Positions 16,095 through 24,057 of a stretch of 64,000 bases of DNA are shown here, one piece after another. Below the pieces are notes generated by a model, which worked only from the letters and a program-made list of their open reading frames with translations, was not told where the DNA came from and did no database searches. The position numbers and the translations under genes are program-made. This stretch comes from Noviherbaspirillum sedimenti. Lineage in GTDB: Bacteria; Pseudomonadota; Gammaproteobacteria; Burkholderiales; Burkholderiaceae_D. Where the stretch lies: assembly GCF_003590835.1 (NCBI RefSeq), contig NZ_QYUQ01000002.1, positions 4,030,001 to 4,094,000 of the forward strand, in the 5' to 3' direction. How positions within the stretch are numbered: position 1 is the stretch's first letter; each line of letters begins with the position of its first letter.

Positions 16095-17000
16095 ATGACA
16101 AATCCAGGGAATCCCGACAACTTCGTCAGCCGCGAAGATACGTCCTCCTACGAGACCGACGAGCCGGTGCTGTATGGCGTTGCGGATGGCATCGCCACCG
16201 TGACCCTGAACCGGCCGACGTTCAACAACGCGCAGAACTCGCAAATGACCTATGCGCTGGATGACGCCTTCCGGCGCGCCGTCAATGACGACGCCGTCAA
16301 GGTGATTGTCCTGCGCGGTGCGGGCAAGCATTTTTCGGCGGGCCACGACATCGGCACGCCGGGCCGCGACATCAACAAGTCGTTTGAGCGGGTGAACCTG
16401 TGGTGGGATCACACCAACAAGCCTGGCGGCGAGTTCCTGTACGCCCGCGAGCAGGAGGTCTACCTGAACATGTGCCGGCGCTGGCGCGACCTGCCCAAGC
16501 CGACCATCGCGATGGTGCAGGGCGCCTGCGTGGCGGGTGGCCTGATGCTGGCCTGGGTGTGCGACCTGATCGTGGCCAGCGACGATGCGTTTTTCCAGGA
16601 TCCGGTGGTGCGCATGGGAATTCCAGGCGTGGAATATTTCGCTCATCCGTATGAACTCAATCCGCGCATCGCCAAGGAATTTCTGTTTACCGGCGACCGC
16701 ATGAGCGCCGAGCGCGCCTACCAGATGGGCATGGTCAATCGCGTACTGGCGCGCGCCGATCTCGAGGCTGGCACCTACGCCCTGGCTGCGCGTGTTGCCC
16801 AGCAACCGCGCATGGGCCTGGCGCTGACCAAACAAGCGGTCAACCATGTCGAGGACCTGCAGGGCAAGCGCAATGCGATGGATGCCGTGTTTGCCTGGCA
16901 TCATTTTGCCCATGCCCACAGCGAACTGATCTCTGGAAGCAATGTGGGCGGCTTCGATGCCAAGAGCATGGCTGCAATGAATAAAAAAGCCGCCGAATAA
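16095..17000 (+). CDS. Enoyl-CoA hydratase/isomerase family protein 2
   Basis: This 301-aa crotonase-fold protein carries HFSAGHDIG and QGACVAGGLMLAWVCDLIVA as oxyanion-hole segments. Its long insert of about 30 residues between them (FERVNLWWDHTNKPGG) is typical of a subgroup often seen in aromatic and terpenoid/steroid degradation loci. ATG 16095 is chosen over an upstream codon because it follows the GAGG of the short gap after the preceding gene, 16 bp away. It probably acts on an unsaturated acyl-CoA in the same pathway as crotonase 1. Confidence 0.88.
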   Translation: MTNPGNPDNFVSREDTSSYETDEPVLYGVADGIATVTLNRPTFNNAQNSQMTYALDDAFRRAVNDDAVKVIVLRGAGKHFSAGHDIGTPGRDINKSFERVNLWWDHTNKPGGEFLYAREQEVYLNMCRRWRDLPKPTIAMVQGACVAGGLMLAWVCDLIVASDDAFFQDPVVRMGIPGVEYFAHPYELNPRIAKEFLFTGDRMSAERAYQMGMVNRVLARADLEAGTYALAARVAQQPRMGLALTKQAVNHVEDLQGKRNAMDAVFAWHHFAHAHSELISGSNVGGFDAKSMAAMNKKAAE

Positions 17001-17019
17001 ACGGCGGGAAGGAGGGGAC

Positions 17020-18453
17020 ATGGGCAACACTGAAAAATTCTATATCGATGGCTTGTGGAGCGAGCCGCAGGGGCAGCAACGCCGCGCGGTCATCAACCCG
17101 GCCACCGAAGAGGCTTTTGCGCACATCCGCATGGGTAGCGCCGAGGATGTGGACCGCGCAGTCATGGCGGCGCGCCGTGCATTCGAGAGCTATAGCCAAT
17201 CGACGCGCGAGCTGCGCATGTCTCTGCTGGCCCGGATCATCGAGGTGTACCAGCGACGTATGGCGGAACTGGGGCGAGTCATCAGCGATGAGATGGGCGC
17301 GCCCTTGCCGATGGCTATCCAGATGCAGGCGGGTAGCGGTATGGGGCACCTGAAGGCAAACCTCGAGATATTGCGCGATTACCAGTTCGAGCAGGTCCAT
17401 GGCAGGAGCGTAGTGGCACGCGAGCCGGTTGGCGTCTGCGCCCTGATTACCCCTTGGAACTGGCCGGTCAACCAGATGGTATCCAAGATCGTTCCGGCCC
17501 TGGCGGCAGGGTGCACCATGGTCCTCAAACCCAGCGAATTGTCGCCTTTGTCGGCGGTCCTGCTGGCGGAGATATTGGATGAAGCCGGCGTGCCGCCCGG
17601 GGTGTTCAACCTGGTGCAGGGGGATGGTCCGACTGTCGGGGCGACTCTGGCGGCACATCCGGAAGTGGATATGGTGTCCTTTACCGGATCCACGCGTGGC
17701 GGTGTGGCAGTGGCCAAGGCCGCTGCGGACACGGTCAAGCGCGTGACGCAGGAATTGGGTGGCAAGTCGGCCAACATCATTCTGGCTGACGCAGATTTTG
17801 CCGAGGCGGTACGGGCCGGTACCGTGGCCTGCCTCATCAACAGCGGGCAGACCTGCAAGGCACCAACCCGCATGCTGGTACCTGCCGCCCGCCACGCTGA
17901 GGCCGTGCAACTGGCGCGCGAAGTGGCAGAAGCCTACCGGGTCGGCGATCCATTGGCCGAAGGTACGCAAATGGGTCCACTGGCCAACCGCATGCAGTAT
18001 GACCGGGTGCGGGAAATGATCGCTGTGGGTGTCGCAGAAGGTGCAGAACTGGTGTGCGGCGGTGCCGGTTTGCCTGAGGGCGTGGAAGGTGGTTACTTCG
18101 TCCGGCCCACAGTCTTCGCCAACGTCAATAACGCCATGCGCATCGCCCGCGAGGAAATCTTCGGACCGGTGCTGTGCATCCTGCCGTTCGAATCGGAAGA
18201 CCAGGCTGTGGCCATTGCCAACGACACCCCCTATGGCTTGTCCGGTGCCGTGTGGGCCGACTCGTTCGCACAGGCTGTGCAAGTCGGGCGGCGCCTGCGT
18301 ACGGGATCGGTGCATCTGAACGGCGCGCCCTCGGACCTGCTGGCCCCCTTCGGTGGTTACAAACAGTCCGGCAATGGCCGGGAGTGGGGCGTGCAGGGTC
18401 TGGAGGAGTTCCTTGAAACCAAGGCGCTGATCGGCTCGGCAGCGCATTCCTGA
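17020..18453 (+). CDS. NAD(P)-dependent aldehyde dehydrogenase
   Basis: This 477-aa protein has the aldehyde-dehydrogenase landmarks: PWNWPVN near residue 148, FTGSTRGG near residue 224, catalytic general base E245 in ELGGKSANI and nucleophile C279 in NSGQTCKAPTRML. EEIFGPVL is seen near residue 383. It oxidises an aldehyde to an acid. In this operon it would take the aldehyde released by thiamine-dependent or retro-aldol cleavage, which is inferred. It follows crotonase 2 by 19 bp with GGAGG before the ATG. Confidence 0.93.
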   Translation: MGNTEKFYIDGLWSEPQGQQRRAVINPATEEAFAHIRMGSAEDVDRAVMAARRAFESYSQSTRELRMSLLARIIEVYQRRMAELGRVISDEMGAPLPMAIQMQAGSGMGHLKANLEILRDYQFEQVHGRSVVAREPVGVCALITPWNWPVNQMVSKIVPALAAGCTMVLKPSELSPLSAVLLAEILDEAGVPPGVFNLVQGDGPTVGATLAAHPEVDMVSFTGSTRGGVAVAKAAADTVKRVTQELGGKSANIILADADFAEAVRAGTVACLINSGQTCKAPTRMLVPAARHAEAVQLAREVAEAYRVGDPLAEGTQMGPLANRMQYDRVREMIAVGVAEGAELVCGGAGLPEGVEGGYFVRPTVFANVNNAMRIAREEIFGPVLCILPFESEDQAVAIANDTPYGLSGAVWADSFAQAVQVGRRLRTGSVHLNGAPSDLLAPFGGYKQSGNGREWGVQGLEEFLETKALIGSAAHS

Positions 18454-18493
18454 TCGCCACGGTGAAACCAACCATGTCTTTTGATCGCTCAAG

Positions 18494-19414
18494 ATGAAGC
18501 CACAACCCGTCGCGATTGGCGTGCACCTGGGCTTGATGGCAACGATGCTTGTCTGGGCCCTGAACGTCTCCCTCGTCAAATGGCTGACCGGCATTATGGA
18601 CGTCATGCTGGTCGCCAGTTTGCGCATGGTGTGTGCATCGTTGGTGCTGGTCCTGCTGCTGTTCCTGAGCCGGCAGCACCTGCCGCGCTGGCGTGGCCGC
18701 ACCTTGGTGCTTGCCTGCGTCAGCGCGCTGCTCATGGTGTATGGAAATCAGATACTTTTTGCCGGCGCGATGGAAAAGACCACGGCCAGCAATGCGGCAC
18801 TGATTCTGGCGTTGAACCCATTGCTCAATGGTCTGCTGGAAGCCCTGGCCTTTCGCAAGCGCCTGACGGCTCCGTATGTCCTTGGCGCCTTGCTGGCGGT
18901 GGCCGGCGTGCTCCTCGTGATACTGAACCGCCCACACCTCAACCTGGCAGGCCCATCACTGGGGGATGTTCTGGTGTTTGGCTCCATGCTGTCCTTTTCC
19001 ACGGGCGTGCTGATCCTGCAGCGGCTGGCACGCGATAACACTGCTCAGGAAATCAATTCTTTCCTTTACCTGATAGGCACGCTTGCACTGGTCTTGCATG
19101 CGGCCGTCACGCTCCGGGAGCCGCTGGCTGCAGTCCAGGCATTGAGTTGGCAGGGGTGGGCCGGCGTGGTCTTTTCCGGCGTCGTGGCCACTGCGGCGGG
19201 CGCGCTTGCCTGGACGCGCGGGGTTGCCGCCATGGGGTTGGGACGGGCCGCAGTGTACATGTCCTGGGTGCCAGTGCTGGGGGTGGCGTTTGGTGCGCTC
19301 CTGCTGGGAGAGCAACTCACCATATGGCATTTGTTCGGCATGATTCTGGTGTTGTCCGGCACGGTGCTGAGTTCCCAGCGGTTTCGGCTGCTGACGCCGG
19401 TGCCCGAGAAGTGA
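18494..19414 (+). CDS. DMT superfamily (EamA) transporter
   Basis: This 306-aa polytopic protein has ten hydrophobic segments arranged as two EamA repeats, with the typical openings MATMLVWALNVSLVKWLTG and LVFGSMLSFSTGVLILQ. Members export or import small metabolites. Here it ends the long rightward operon, so it probably moves a pathway compound or toxic intermediate across the inner membrane; direction and substrate are unknown. The ATG has no clear Shine-Dalgarno sequence. Confidence 0.9.
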   Translation: MKPQPVAIGVHLGLMATMLVWALNVSLVKWLTGIMDVMLVASLRMVCASLVLVLLLFLSRQHLPRWRGRTLVLACVSALLMVYGNQILFAGAMEKTTASNAALILALNPLLNGLLEALAFRKRLTAPYVLGALLAVAGVLLVILNRPHLNLAGPSLGDVLVFGSMLSFSTGVLILQRLARDNTAQEINSFLYLIGTLALVLHAAVTLREPLAAVQALSWQGWAGVVFSGVVATAAGALAWTRGVAAMGLGRAAVYMSWVPVLGVAFGALLLGEQLTIWHLFGMILVLSGTVLSSQRFRLLTPVPEK

Positions 19415-19552
19415 GACCCAGCCCATGTCATCCGATTCCGTAGGTTCAGTAATTAGTATTGACTATTTGGTGTTCTCGCAATTACGCCAACTCGAAAATA
19501 TTTTCAATAACAATCAGTTTTTCGCCAAGCGCAATGTTGAGGATCTTTGTAT

Positions 19553-20332
19553 ATGAGCAGTGAACTGTCGACCGCCATTCAGGAACTCGCCCCCGATGGT
19601 TTGTCACCGCGTCCGGGCAGCCCGCAAGAGCAGAAAAGCTCGAAAACCCGCGAAACCATCCTGGAGGCCGCGCTCGACTGTCTGGCCGAGCATGGCTATG
19701 CCAATACCACCCATAACCTGGTCTGTCAGCAGGCCAAGGTTTCGCGCGGCGCCCTGTTGCATCACTATCCCACCAGCCAGGATCTGATGGTGGCGGTCAT
19801 CGACTATGCCTTCTACAAGCATATGACCACCTTCAGCCAGATGGTTGGCTCGCTTAGCGATGAGAGCCGCCGCAACCGCAACACGGCCATTGCCATTGAT
19901 TGGCAGCAGTGCCAGAGCCGCGAGATGCAGGTGTATCTCGAAATGAAGGTCGCGGCGCGGACCAACAGCGAACTGCGCGCCATTTTTCTGCCCCGCGCGC
20001 GGCATCACGATCTGGTCTGGAAAGAGGAACTGCTCAAGGTCTTCCCCGAGTGGCGCGACAACATGCCCAAGCTGGACCTGACCCGCCGCCTCACCCGGGC
20101 CATCATTGAAGGCTTGAACATGAGTCGTGAGCTTTCGCGGGACAGCGAAGCTGAATGGGCCCTGGTAACCTTCACCGCAGAGATGGTACTCAAGATCCGC
20201 CAGGGCGATCTGGACTTCCCTTCAGTTGAGCGCATCGACGCGTTCAAGCAATCGCTCTCGGCCAACGTCAAGAGGCCGCGCAGCACCGTCAGCAAGGCTG
20301 TCCGGCGCCCGCGCAAGAACGCAGGCGACTGA
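19553..20332 (+). CDS. TetR/AcrR family transcriptional regulator 2
   Basis: This 259-aa regulator has the TetR helix-turn-helix TTHNLVCQQAKVSRGALLHH at about residues 57-76, after an unusually long (about 33-residue) N-terminal segment, and ends with a basic Arg/Lys-rich tail. ATG 19553 is preceded by GAGGA; a TTG six bases upstream would add only two residues. It lies 138 bp after the transporter and 73 bp before a ThuA-like gene that follows an 8-bp tandem repeat, a candidate binding site. Its targets are unknown. Confidence 0.87.
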   Translation: MSSELSTAIQELAPDGLSPRPGSPQEQKSSKTRETILEAALDCLAEHGYANTTHNLVCQQAKVSRGALLHHYPTSQDLMVAVIDYAFYKHMTTFSQMVGSLSDESRRNRNTAIAIDWQQCQSREMQVYLEMKVAARTNSELRAIFLPRARHHDLVWKEELLKVFPEWRDNMPKLDLTRRLTRAIIEGLNMSRELSRDSEAEWALVTFTAEMVLKIRQGDLDFPSVERIDAFKQSLSANVKRPRSTVSKAVRRPRKNAGD

Positions 20333-20349
20333 CGCTCCTGCTGCCGGCT

Positions 20350-20365
20350 TGACGTACTGACGTAC
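20350..20365. promoter_or_regulatory. Tandem 8-bp repeat upstream of ThuA gene 2
   Basis: TGACGTAC occurs twice in tandem (20350-20357 and 20358-20365), 40 bp before the start of the second ThuA-like gene. Each unit contains the palindromic core GTAC. This is a possible operator for the TetR protein encoded immediately upstream. Confidence 0.35.
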
Positions 20366-20405
20366 GAACCTGCACCAGTGAACACGGCACACACGAGGTA
20401 TCGCA

Positions 20406-21311
20406 ATGGACAACGACCTGCCCGAGTACCACCGGGGACGCAGCGGCAGGGGAGGGCAAACCTTCTTCCCCGCTGCCGGCACAAAGAAAAATATATTGCT
20501 GGTCACGCGCGGCCATGCCTTCGTGCGGGACGAGTTCTACGCGATTTTTGAAGAGAATCCGGAGATTGAGTGGTCAGGCGTCGAGCACCCCGCCGCCCAG
20601 CTGATGTTTACGCCGGAGACCGCGCGTCATTTTGACTGCTATGTGTTATACGACATGCCGGGCATTGAGTTCAAACGGTCCGGCGATGGCGTACCGACCT
20701 TCCATGCGCCGCCGCAGCATTACAAGGATGGGCTGCTGGCCATGCTGGATGCCGGGCTGCCGCTGGTGATCCTCCATCATGCCTGCGCCGCCTGGCCGAC
20801 CTGGCCAGAGTGGGCCGAGATTGTCGGCGCCCAGTTCCTCTACCAGCCAATGAAGTCGCGCGGAGTCGACAAGCCGGATTCCGGTTATCGCATCGACGTG
20901 TCTCACACCGTTTCGCCCGTGCTCGAACACCCGATCACAGAAGGCGTGGCGCCATTCGAGTTGACCGATGAGCTGTACCTGTTTGAAGTATTTGAAGAGT
21001 CGGTCATTCCCTTGTTCCGCAGCGACTTCAGCTTCACCTCAGAACATTTTTATTCCGCGAAGCAGGCCTTGGCGGGAACGCTGAATGTCAATGCAGGCTG
21101 GCAGCATGCGCCCGGAAGCAATCTGGTCGGCTGGGTAAAACGTTACCGCAACAGTCCGATCGTGTATCTGCAATTTGGCGATGGCCCAGTTACTTACCGC
21201 AATCCCTCGTTTCGTAAAATTCTGCAGAATGCAATCCGCTGGGCATGCTCGCCCGAAGCGCTGCGCTGGGCGCGGCAGTCCGACGCAGCAGGCGAGGCAG
21301 GCAAAGATTAG
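20406..21311 (+). CDS. ThuA-like domain protein 2
   Basis: This 301-aa protein has an N-terminal extension of about 30 residues and then the ThuA-like fold (NILLVTRGHAFVRDEF near residue 31, LPLVILHHACAAWPTWPEWA near residue 118). The block HPITEGVAPFELTDELYL near residue 177 matches the first ThuA-like protein of the island. VYLQFGDGP near the C-terminus matches the VMYLTLGH-type strand of the other. It has no signal peptide. It lies 73 bp after TetR 2 and overlaps the end of the convergent Crp/Fnr gene by 4 bp. The biochemical role is unknown. Confidence 0.8.
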   Translation: MDNDLPEYHRGRSGRGGQTFFPAAGTKKNILLVTRGHAFVRDEFYAIFEENPEIEWSGVEHPAAQLMFTPETARHFDCYVLYDMPGIEFKRSGDGVPTFHAPPQHYKDGLLAMLDAGLPLVILHHACAAWPTWPEWAEIVGAQFLYQPMKSRGVDKPDSGYRIDVSHTVSPVLEHPITEGVAPFELTDELYLFEVFEESVIPLFRSDFSFTSEHFYSAKQALAGTLNVNAGWQHAPGSNLVGWVKRYRNSPIVYLQFGDGPVTYRNPSFRKILQNAIRWACSPEALRWARQSDAAGEAGKD

Positions 21312-22036
21312 CCCGGCATCGACAGGCGTTCCAGGGCGCTCAGGTCGCACAGGGTGATGCTGCCATAGTGGCGCTGGATCAGGCCGTTCTGTTCCCACTC
21401 CTTTAGCACTTTATTGATGCTTTGCCGGCTTGTGCCTAGCATCTGGCTGAGGTTTTCCTGCGACACGCCGAGCGTGTGGCGCGGTTCATCCGTGCCGCCC
21501 TGCAGGACGTTCTGGGCCAGCAGCAGCAGGCGGCTCGCGAGTCGCTCCTCCAGTGAAAGCAATGCATTGCCTTCCAGGAGCAGGGTGGACAGGCGGATGC
21601 GCTGGCAGAGAAACGGGATGAAATGCCGGTAAAGTTCGGGCCTGCTCTCCAGCAGGGCATTCAATTGCGCGCGCGGCATGACCAGCAATTCACTATCGCC
21701 CTGGGCATCGGCCTGGTAAGCGCGCGGCAGTCCCTCTAGTAGGGACGACTCACCAAACCAGCATCCTGGCTCCATCAAGGCGAGCAAGGCTTCCCGGCCA
21801 TCCCGTGTGGAGCTGCTGACGCGAATGCAGCCTCTCACCACGGCATACATCCCTTCGGGGGGAGCGCCCTTGTCATGCAGGCGCGCCCGGTCGGGTAGAT
21901 GGCGCACGTGCATCATCTCGACCAGGGCTGTCAAAATATCTTCAGGCATCGCCTGGAAAAGCGGATTACGCAGAAGGAAGTTACGCCGCTCGGCGTTCGT
22001 CGCAATTGTAAAAACTTTGACAGTCGGGATGGACAT
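21308..22036 (-). CDS. Crp/Fnr family transcriptional regulator
   Basis: This 242-aa protein has a cyclic-nucleotide-binding-like beta-roll (RARLHDKGAPPEGMYAVVRG about residues 50-70, GCWFGESSLLEG) and a C-terminal winged helix (VSQENLSQMLGTSRQSINKVL). There is no N-terminal cysteine cluster of the FNR type, so it is more likely a CRP-like or redox/ligand sensor. The start at 22036 gives the usual length; an in-frame ATG seven codons upstream at 22057 is an alternative. It is divergent from the aldolase gene, whose likely promoter overlaps its 5' end. Confidence 0.87.
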   Translation of the reverse strand: MSIPTVKVFTIATNAERRNFLLRNPLFQAMPEDILTALVEMMHVRHLPDRARLHDKGAPPEGMYAVVRGCIRVSSSTRDGREALLALMEPGCWFGESSLLEGLPRAYQADAQGDSELLVMPRAQLNALLESRPELYRHFIPFLCQRIRLSTLLLEGNALLSLEERLASRLLLLAQNVLQGGTDEPRHTLGVSQENLSQMLGTSRQSINKVLKEWEQNGLIQRHYGSITLCDLSALERLSMPG

Positions 22037-22049
22037 CGCTCTATATACT
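22017..22049 (+). promoter_or_regulatory. Candidate sigma-70 promoter of the aldolase gene
   Basis: TTGACA (22017-22022) is a perfect -35 box, with TATATA (22042-22047; or TATACT at 22044-22049) 19-21 nt downstream as -10. The spacing is longer than ideal. The box lies across the start of the divergent crp-like gene, so RNA polymerase and crp expression would interfere here. Confidence 0.45.
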
Positions 22050-22082
22050 CCAGCCATACAAGCTCAACACGGAGACCAGATA

Positions 22083-22877
22083 ATGACCGCAACGCAATCT
22101 TTCATCCATTCCGAAATTCAGCAGCAGGTCTCTCCCATCGAATGGCAAACGCGGGTGAATCTGGCCGCCTGCTATCGACTGATTTCGCTGTTTCGCTGGG
22201 AAGACCTGGTCTACACGCATATTTCCGCCAAGGTGCCGGGCACCGAAGAATTCCTGATCAATCCTTATGGCTTGATGTTTGACGAAATCACTGCTTCCAG
22301 CCTGGTGAAGGTCGACCTGGCCGGCAACAAGCTGTTGAACAGCCCCTACGACATCAATCCCGCAGGTTTCATCATTCATGGCGCCATCCATGAAGTACGT
22401 CACGACGTCGGCTGTGTATTGCATACGCATACGGCCGACGGCATTGCGGTTTCCATGCAAAAGGACGGCTTGCTGCCACTGTCGCAGCAGTCGATTTTCA
22501 TCCGCGCCAGCCTGGCATATCATCCGTTTGAGGGCGTCGCCTTGAACCCTGAGGAGCGGATCCGCCTGCAGCAGGATCTGGGTGACAAATCTTACCTGAT
22601 TTTGCCCAATCATGGCTTGCTGACCTGCGGCGAAACCGTTGCCGATACCTTCCTGATGATGTACATGCTGCAGCGCTCGTGTGAAGTGCAGATCAAGGCG
22701 CAGAGCAGCGGTGCCGAGCTCATCCATATCCCGCAGGAAGTCGAAGACAAGACGGTGGCGATGACGGTTGCCATGAACAGCGCCATGCGCGGCAATCGCA
22801 AGCATCTCGACGGCTCGGTGCCATGGCCGGCATTGCTGCGCCGCCTCGATCGTTTCAGCCCCGGATACCGTGACTGA
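22083..22877 (+). CDS. Class II aldolase/adducin family protein
   Basis: This 264-aa protein belongs to the class II aldolase/adducin family (fuculose-phosphate aldolase-like, Zn-dependent). The metal-binding histidines are in HGAIHEVRHDVGCVLHTHT, and a third conserved His is in LPNHGLLTCG. ATG 22083 follows GGAG; the long upstream in-frame extension overlaps the divergent gene and has no family similarity. Such enzymes cleave or decarboxylate hydroxylated small compounds. It precedes an HD-domain gene by 59 bp, probably in one transcript. Confidence 0.88.
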   Translation: MTATQSFIHSEIQQQVSPIEWQTRVNLAACYRLISLFRWEDLVYTHISAKVPGTEEFLINPYGLMFDEITASSLVKVDLAGNKLLNSPYDINPAGFIIHGAIHEVRHDVGCVLHTHTADGIAVSMQKDGLLPLSQQSIFIRASLAYHPFEGVALNPEERIRLQQDLGDKSYLILPNHGLLTCGETVADTFLMMYMLQRSCEVQIKAQSSGAELIHIPQEVEDKTVAMTVAMNSAMRGNRKHLDGSVPWPALLRRLDRFSPGYRD

Positions 22878-22936
22878 AACGGCTGGCAGGCGATTCTTTA
22901 AATGATTGAAAGACAGCTTTAATCGGAGCGCGATAA

Positions 22937-23524
22937 ATGGAAACAGTAACCACCTTCACCAATCTGGGCAACGCAATTGCCGAGGACTGGGCAACTATCA
23001 CGCGCGAATCCGCGCCATTTATCGCCGCTTTGCCCGACCGTATCCTGGCCCATCTTAATCTATTGGCCGGGGATTTCGGCGGGCTTCCGGTGGACCGGTT
23101 GACCCATTGCCTGCAAACCGCCACACGGGCGCACCGCGATGGTCGTGACGAGGAATATGTGGTCTGTGCGTTACTGCACGATATCGGCGACGTGCTCGGT
23201 TCCTACAATCACGCCGATCTCGCGGCGACGATCCTGCAGCCTTTCGTCAGCGAGGCAAATCACTGGATGATCGAAAAGCACGCAATATTTCAGGGCTATT
23301 ATTTTTTCCACTACCTGGGACTCGATCGCCATATGCGCGACCAGTACAAGGACCATCCGCAATACCGGCAGACCGTTGAATTCTGCGCGCTCTACGATGC
23401 GCCAGCCTTCGATCCGAAGGCGGAAACCTTGCCGCTCGAATTTTTCGAGCCGATGCTGCGCCGCGTCTTCGCCAAACCAAAGCGCTCCATCTACCAGCGC
23501 GCCAGCGGCAAAATGGCTTACTGA
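22937..23524 (+). CDS. HD-domain protein, PhnZ/inositol-oxygenase-like
   Basis: This 195-aa protein has the HD signature HDIGDVLGSYNHADLAA (near residue 80), preceded by an Arg-rich DGRDEEYVVCALL and followed by an Asn-His-rich helix (VSEANHWMIEKHAIFQGYY). The pattern resembles the mixed-valence di-iron HD oxygenases (PhnZ type) as well as phosphohydrolases, so the reaction is uncertain. It lies downstream of the class II aldolase, suggesting that the two act on the same or successive compounds. Confidence 0.78.
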   Translation: METVTTFTNLGNAIAEDWATITRESAPFIAALPDRILAHLNLLAGDFGGLPVDRLTHCLQTATRAHRDGRDEEYVVCALLHDIGDVLGSYNHADLAATILQPFVSEANHWMIEKHAIFQGYYFFHYLGLDRHMRDQYKDHPQYRQTVEFCALYDAPAFDPKAETLPLEFFEPMLRRVFAKPKRSIYQRASGKMAY

Positions 23525-23535
23525 TCGCGCCAGTG

Positions 23536-23566
23536 AAGTGAGGGCGCATACTGATGCTCCTCACTT
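23536..23566. other. 8-bp inverted repeat between convergent genes
   Basis: AAGTGAGG (23536-23543) and CCTCACTT (23559-23566) are perfect complements with a 15-nt loop, just after the HD-domain gene and before the convergent NTF2-like gene end. It has no T-run, so terminator activity is only possible. Confidence 0.4.
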
Positions 23567-23576
23567 TGCGGAATGC

Positions 23577-24023
23577 CTACATGGTCGATGCGACATGCAG
23601 GCGGGTCAGCCGTAATGTCTGGATGCGCCAGCAGCCGTCGCTTTTCCTGTAGGTTTCATGATAATGCCCCTGGCCGTGCAATGTGCCAGTCGCGCTGTAC
23701 AGCCAGTCCTCCATCGCCCAAATGCCCGATGCCTCATGGTCAGAGATGATGTCGATCACTGGCATGTGGCCATAATGCGCACTAACGATCGGACCGAGCC
23801 TTTCGCGCGCATATGCCACGAATGCATCGGCGCCTTCAATCAGCGGGTCTGCCTGAGTGCTGCGGGGCTGCGAGACTTTCCGCGCGCCCAGCACATCAAA
23901 CGTCGCGTCATCCATAAACAATTCGCGCAATCCGGACCAGTCCTTCAAATCCAGGCAAATGAAGTAGCGCGCCTTGAGCTGCTTGATCGCCTCGATCGTC
24001 AATAACTGCTTGATATCGTCCAT
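23577..24023 (-). CDS. NTF2-like (SnoaL-type) small protein
   Basis: This 148-aa protein looks like the SnoaL/NTF2-like family: an N-terminal helix (MDDIKQLLTIEAIKQLKARYF), a mid-segment with HYGHMPVIDIISDHEASGIW, and a C-terminal GHYHETYRKSDGCWRIQTLR. Similar proteins are small isomerases, hydrolases or lyases, often beside Rieske oxygenases. ATG 24023 is chosen because AGGA lies about 8 nt upstream and the helix begins there; the longer reading frame to 24251 overlaps the ETF-QO gene. It follows that gene by 34 bp, in the same direction. Confidence 0.85.
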   Translation of the reverse strand: MDDIKQLLTIEAIKQLKARYFICLDLKDWSGLRELFMDDATFDVLGARKVSQPRSTQADPLIEGADAFVAYARERLGPIVSAHYGHMPVIDIISDHEASGIWAMEDWLYSATGTLHGQGHYHETYRKSDGCWRIQTLRLTRLHVASTM

Positions 24024-24057
24024 CCGACAAGTCCTTTGATTGATCGGCAAGTATCGC

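Noticed and set aside
16840..18735. 631-aa open frame opposite aldehyde dehydrogenase
   Set aside because: Antisense to a complete, motif-bearing aldehyde dehydrogenase and without motifs of its own.
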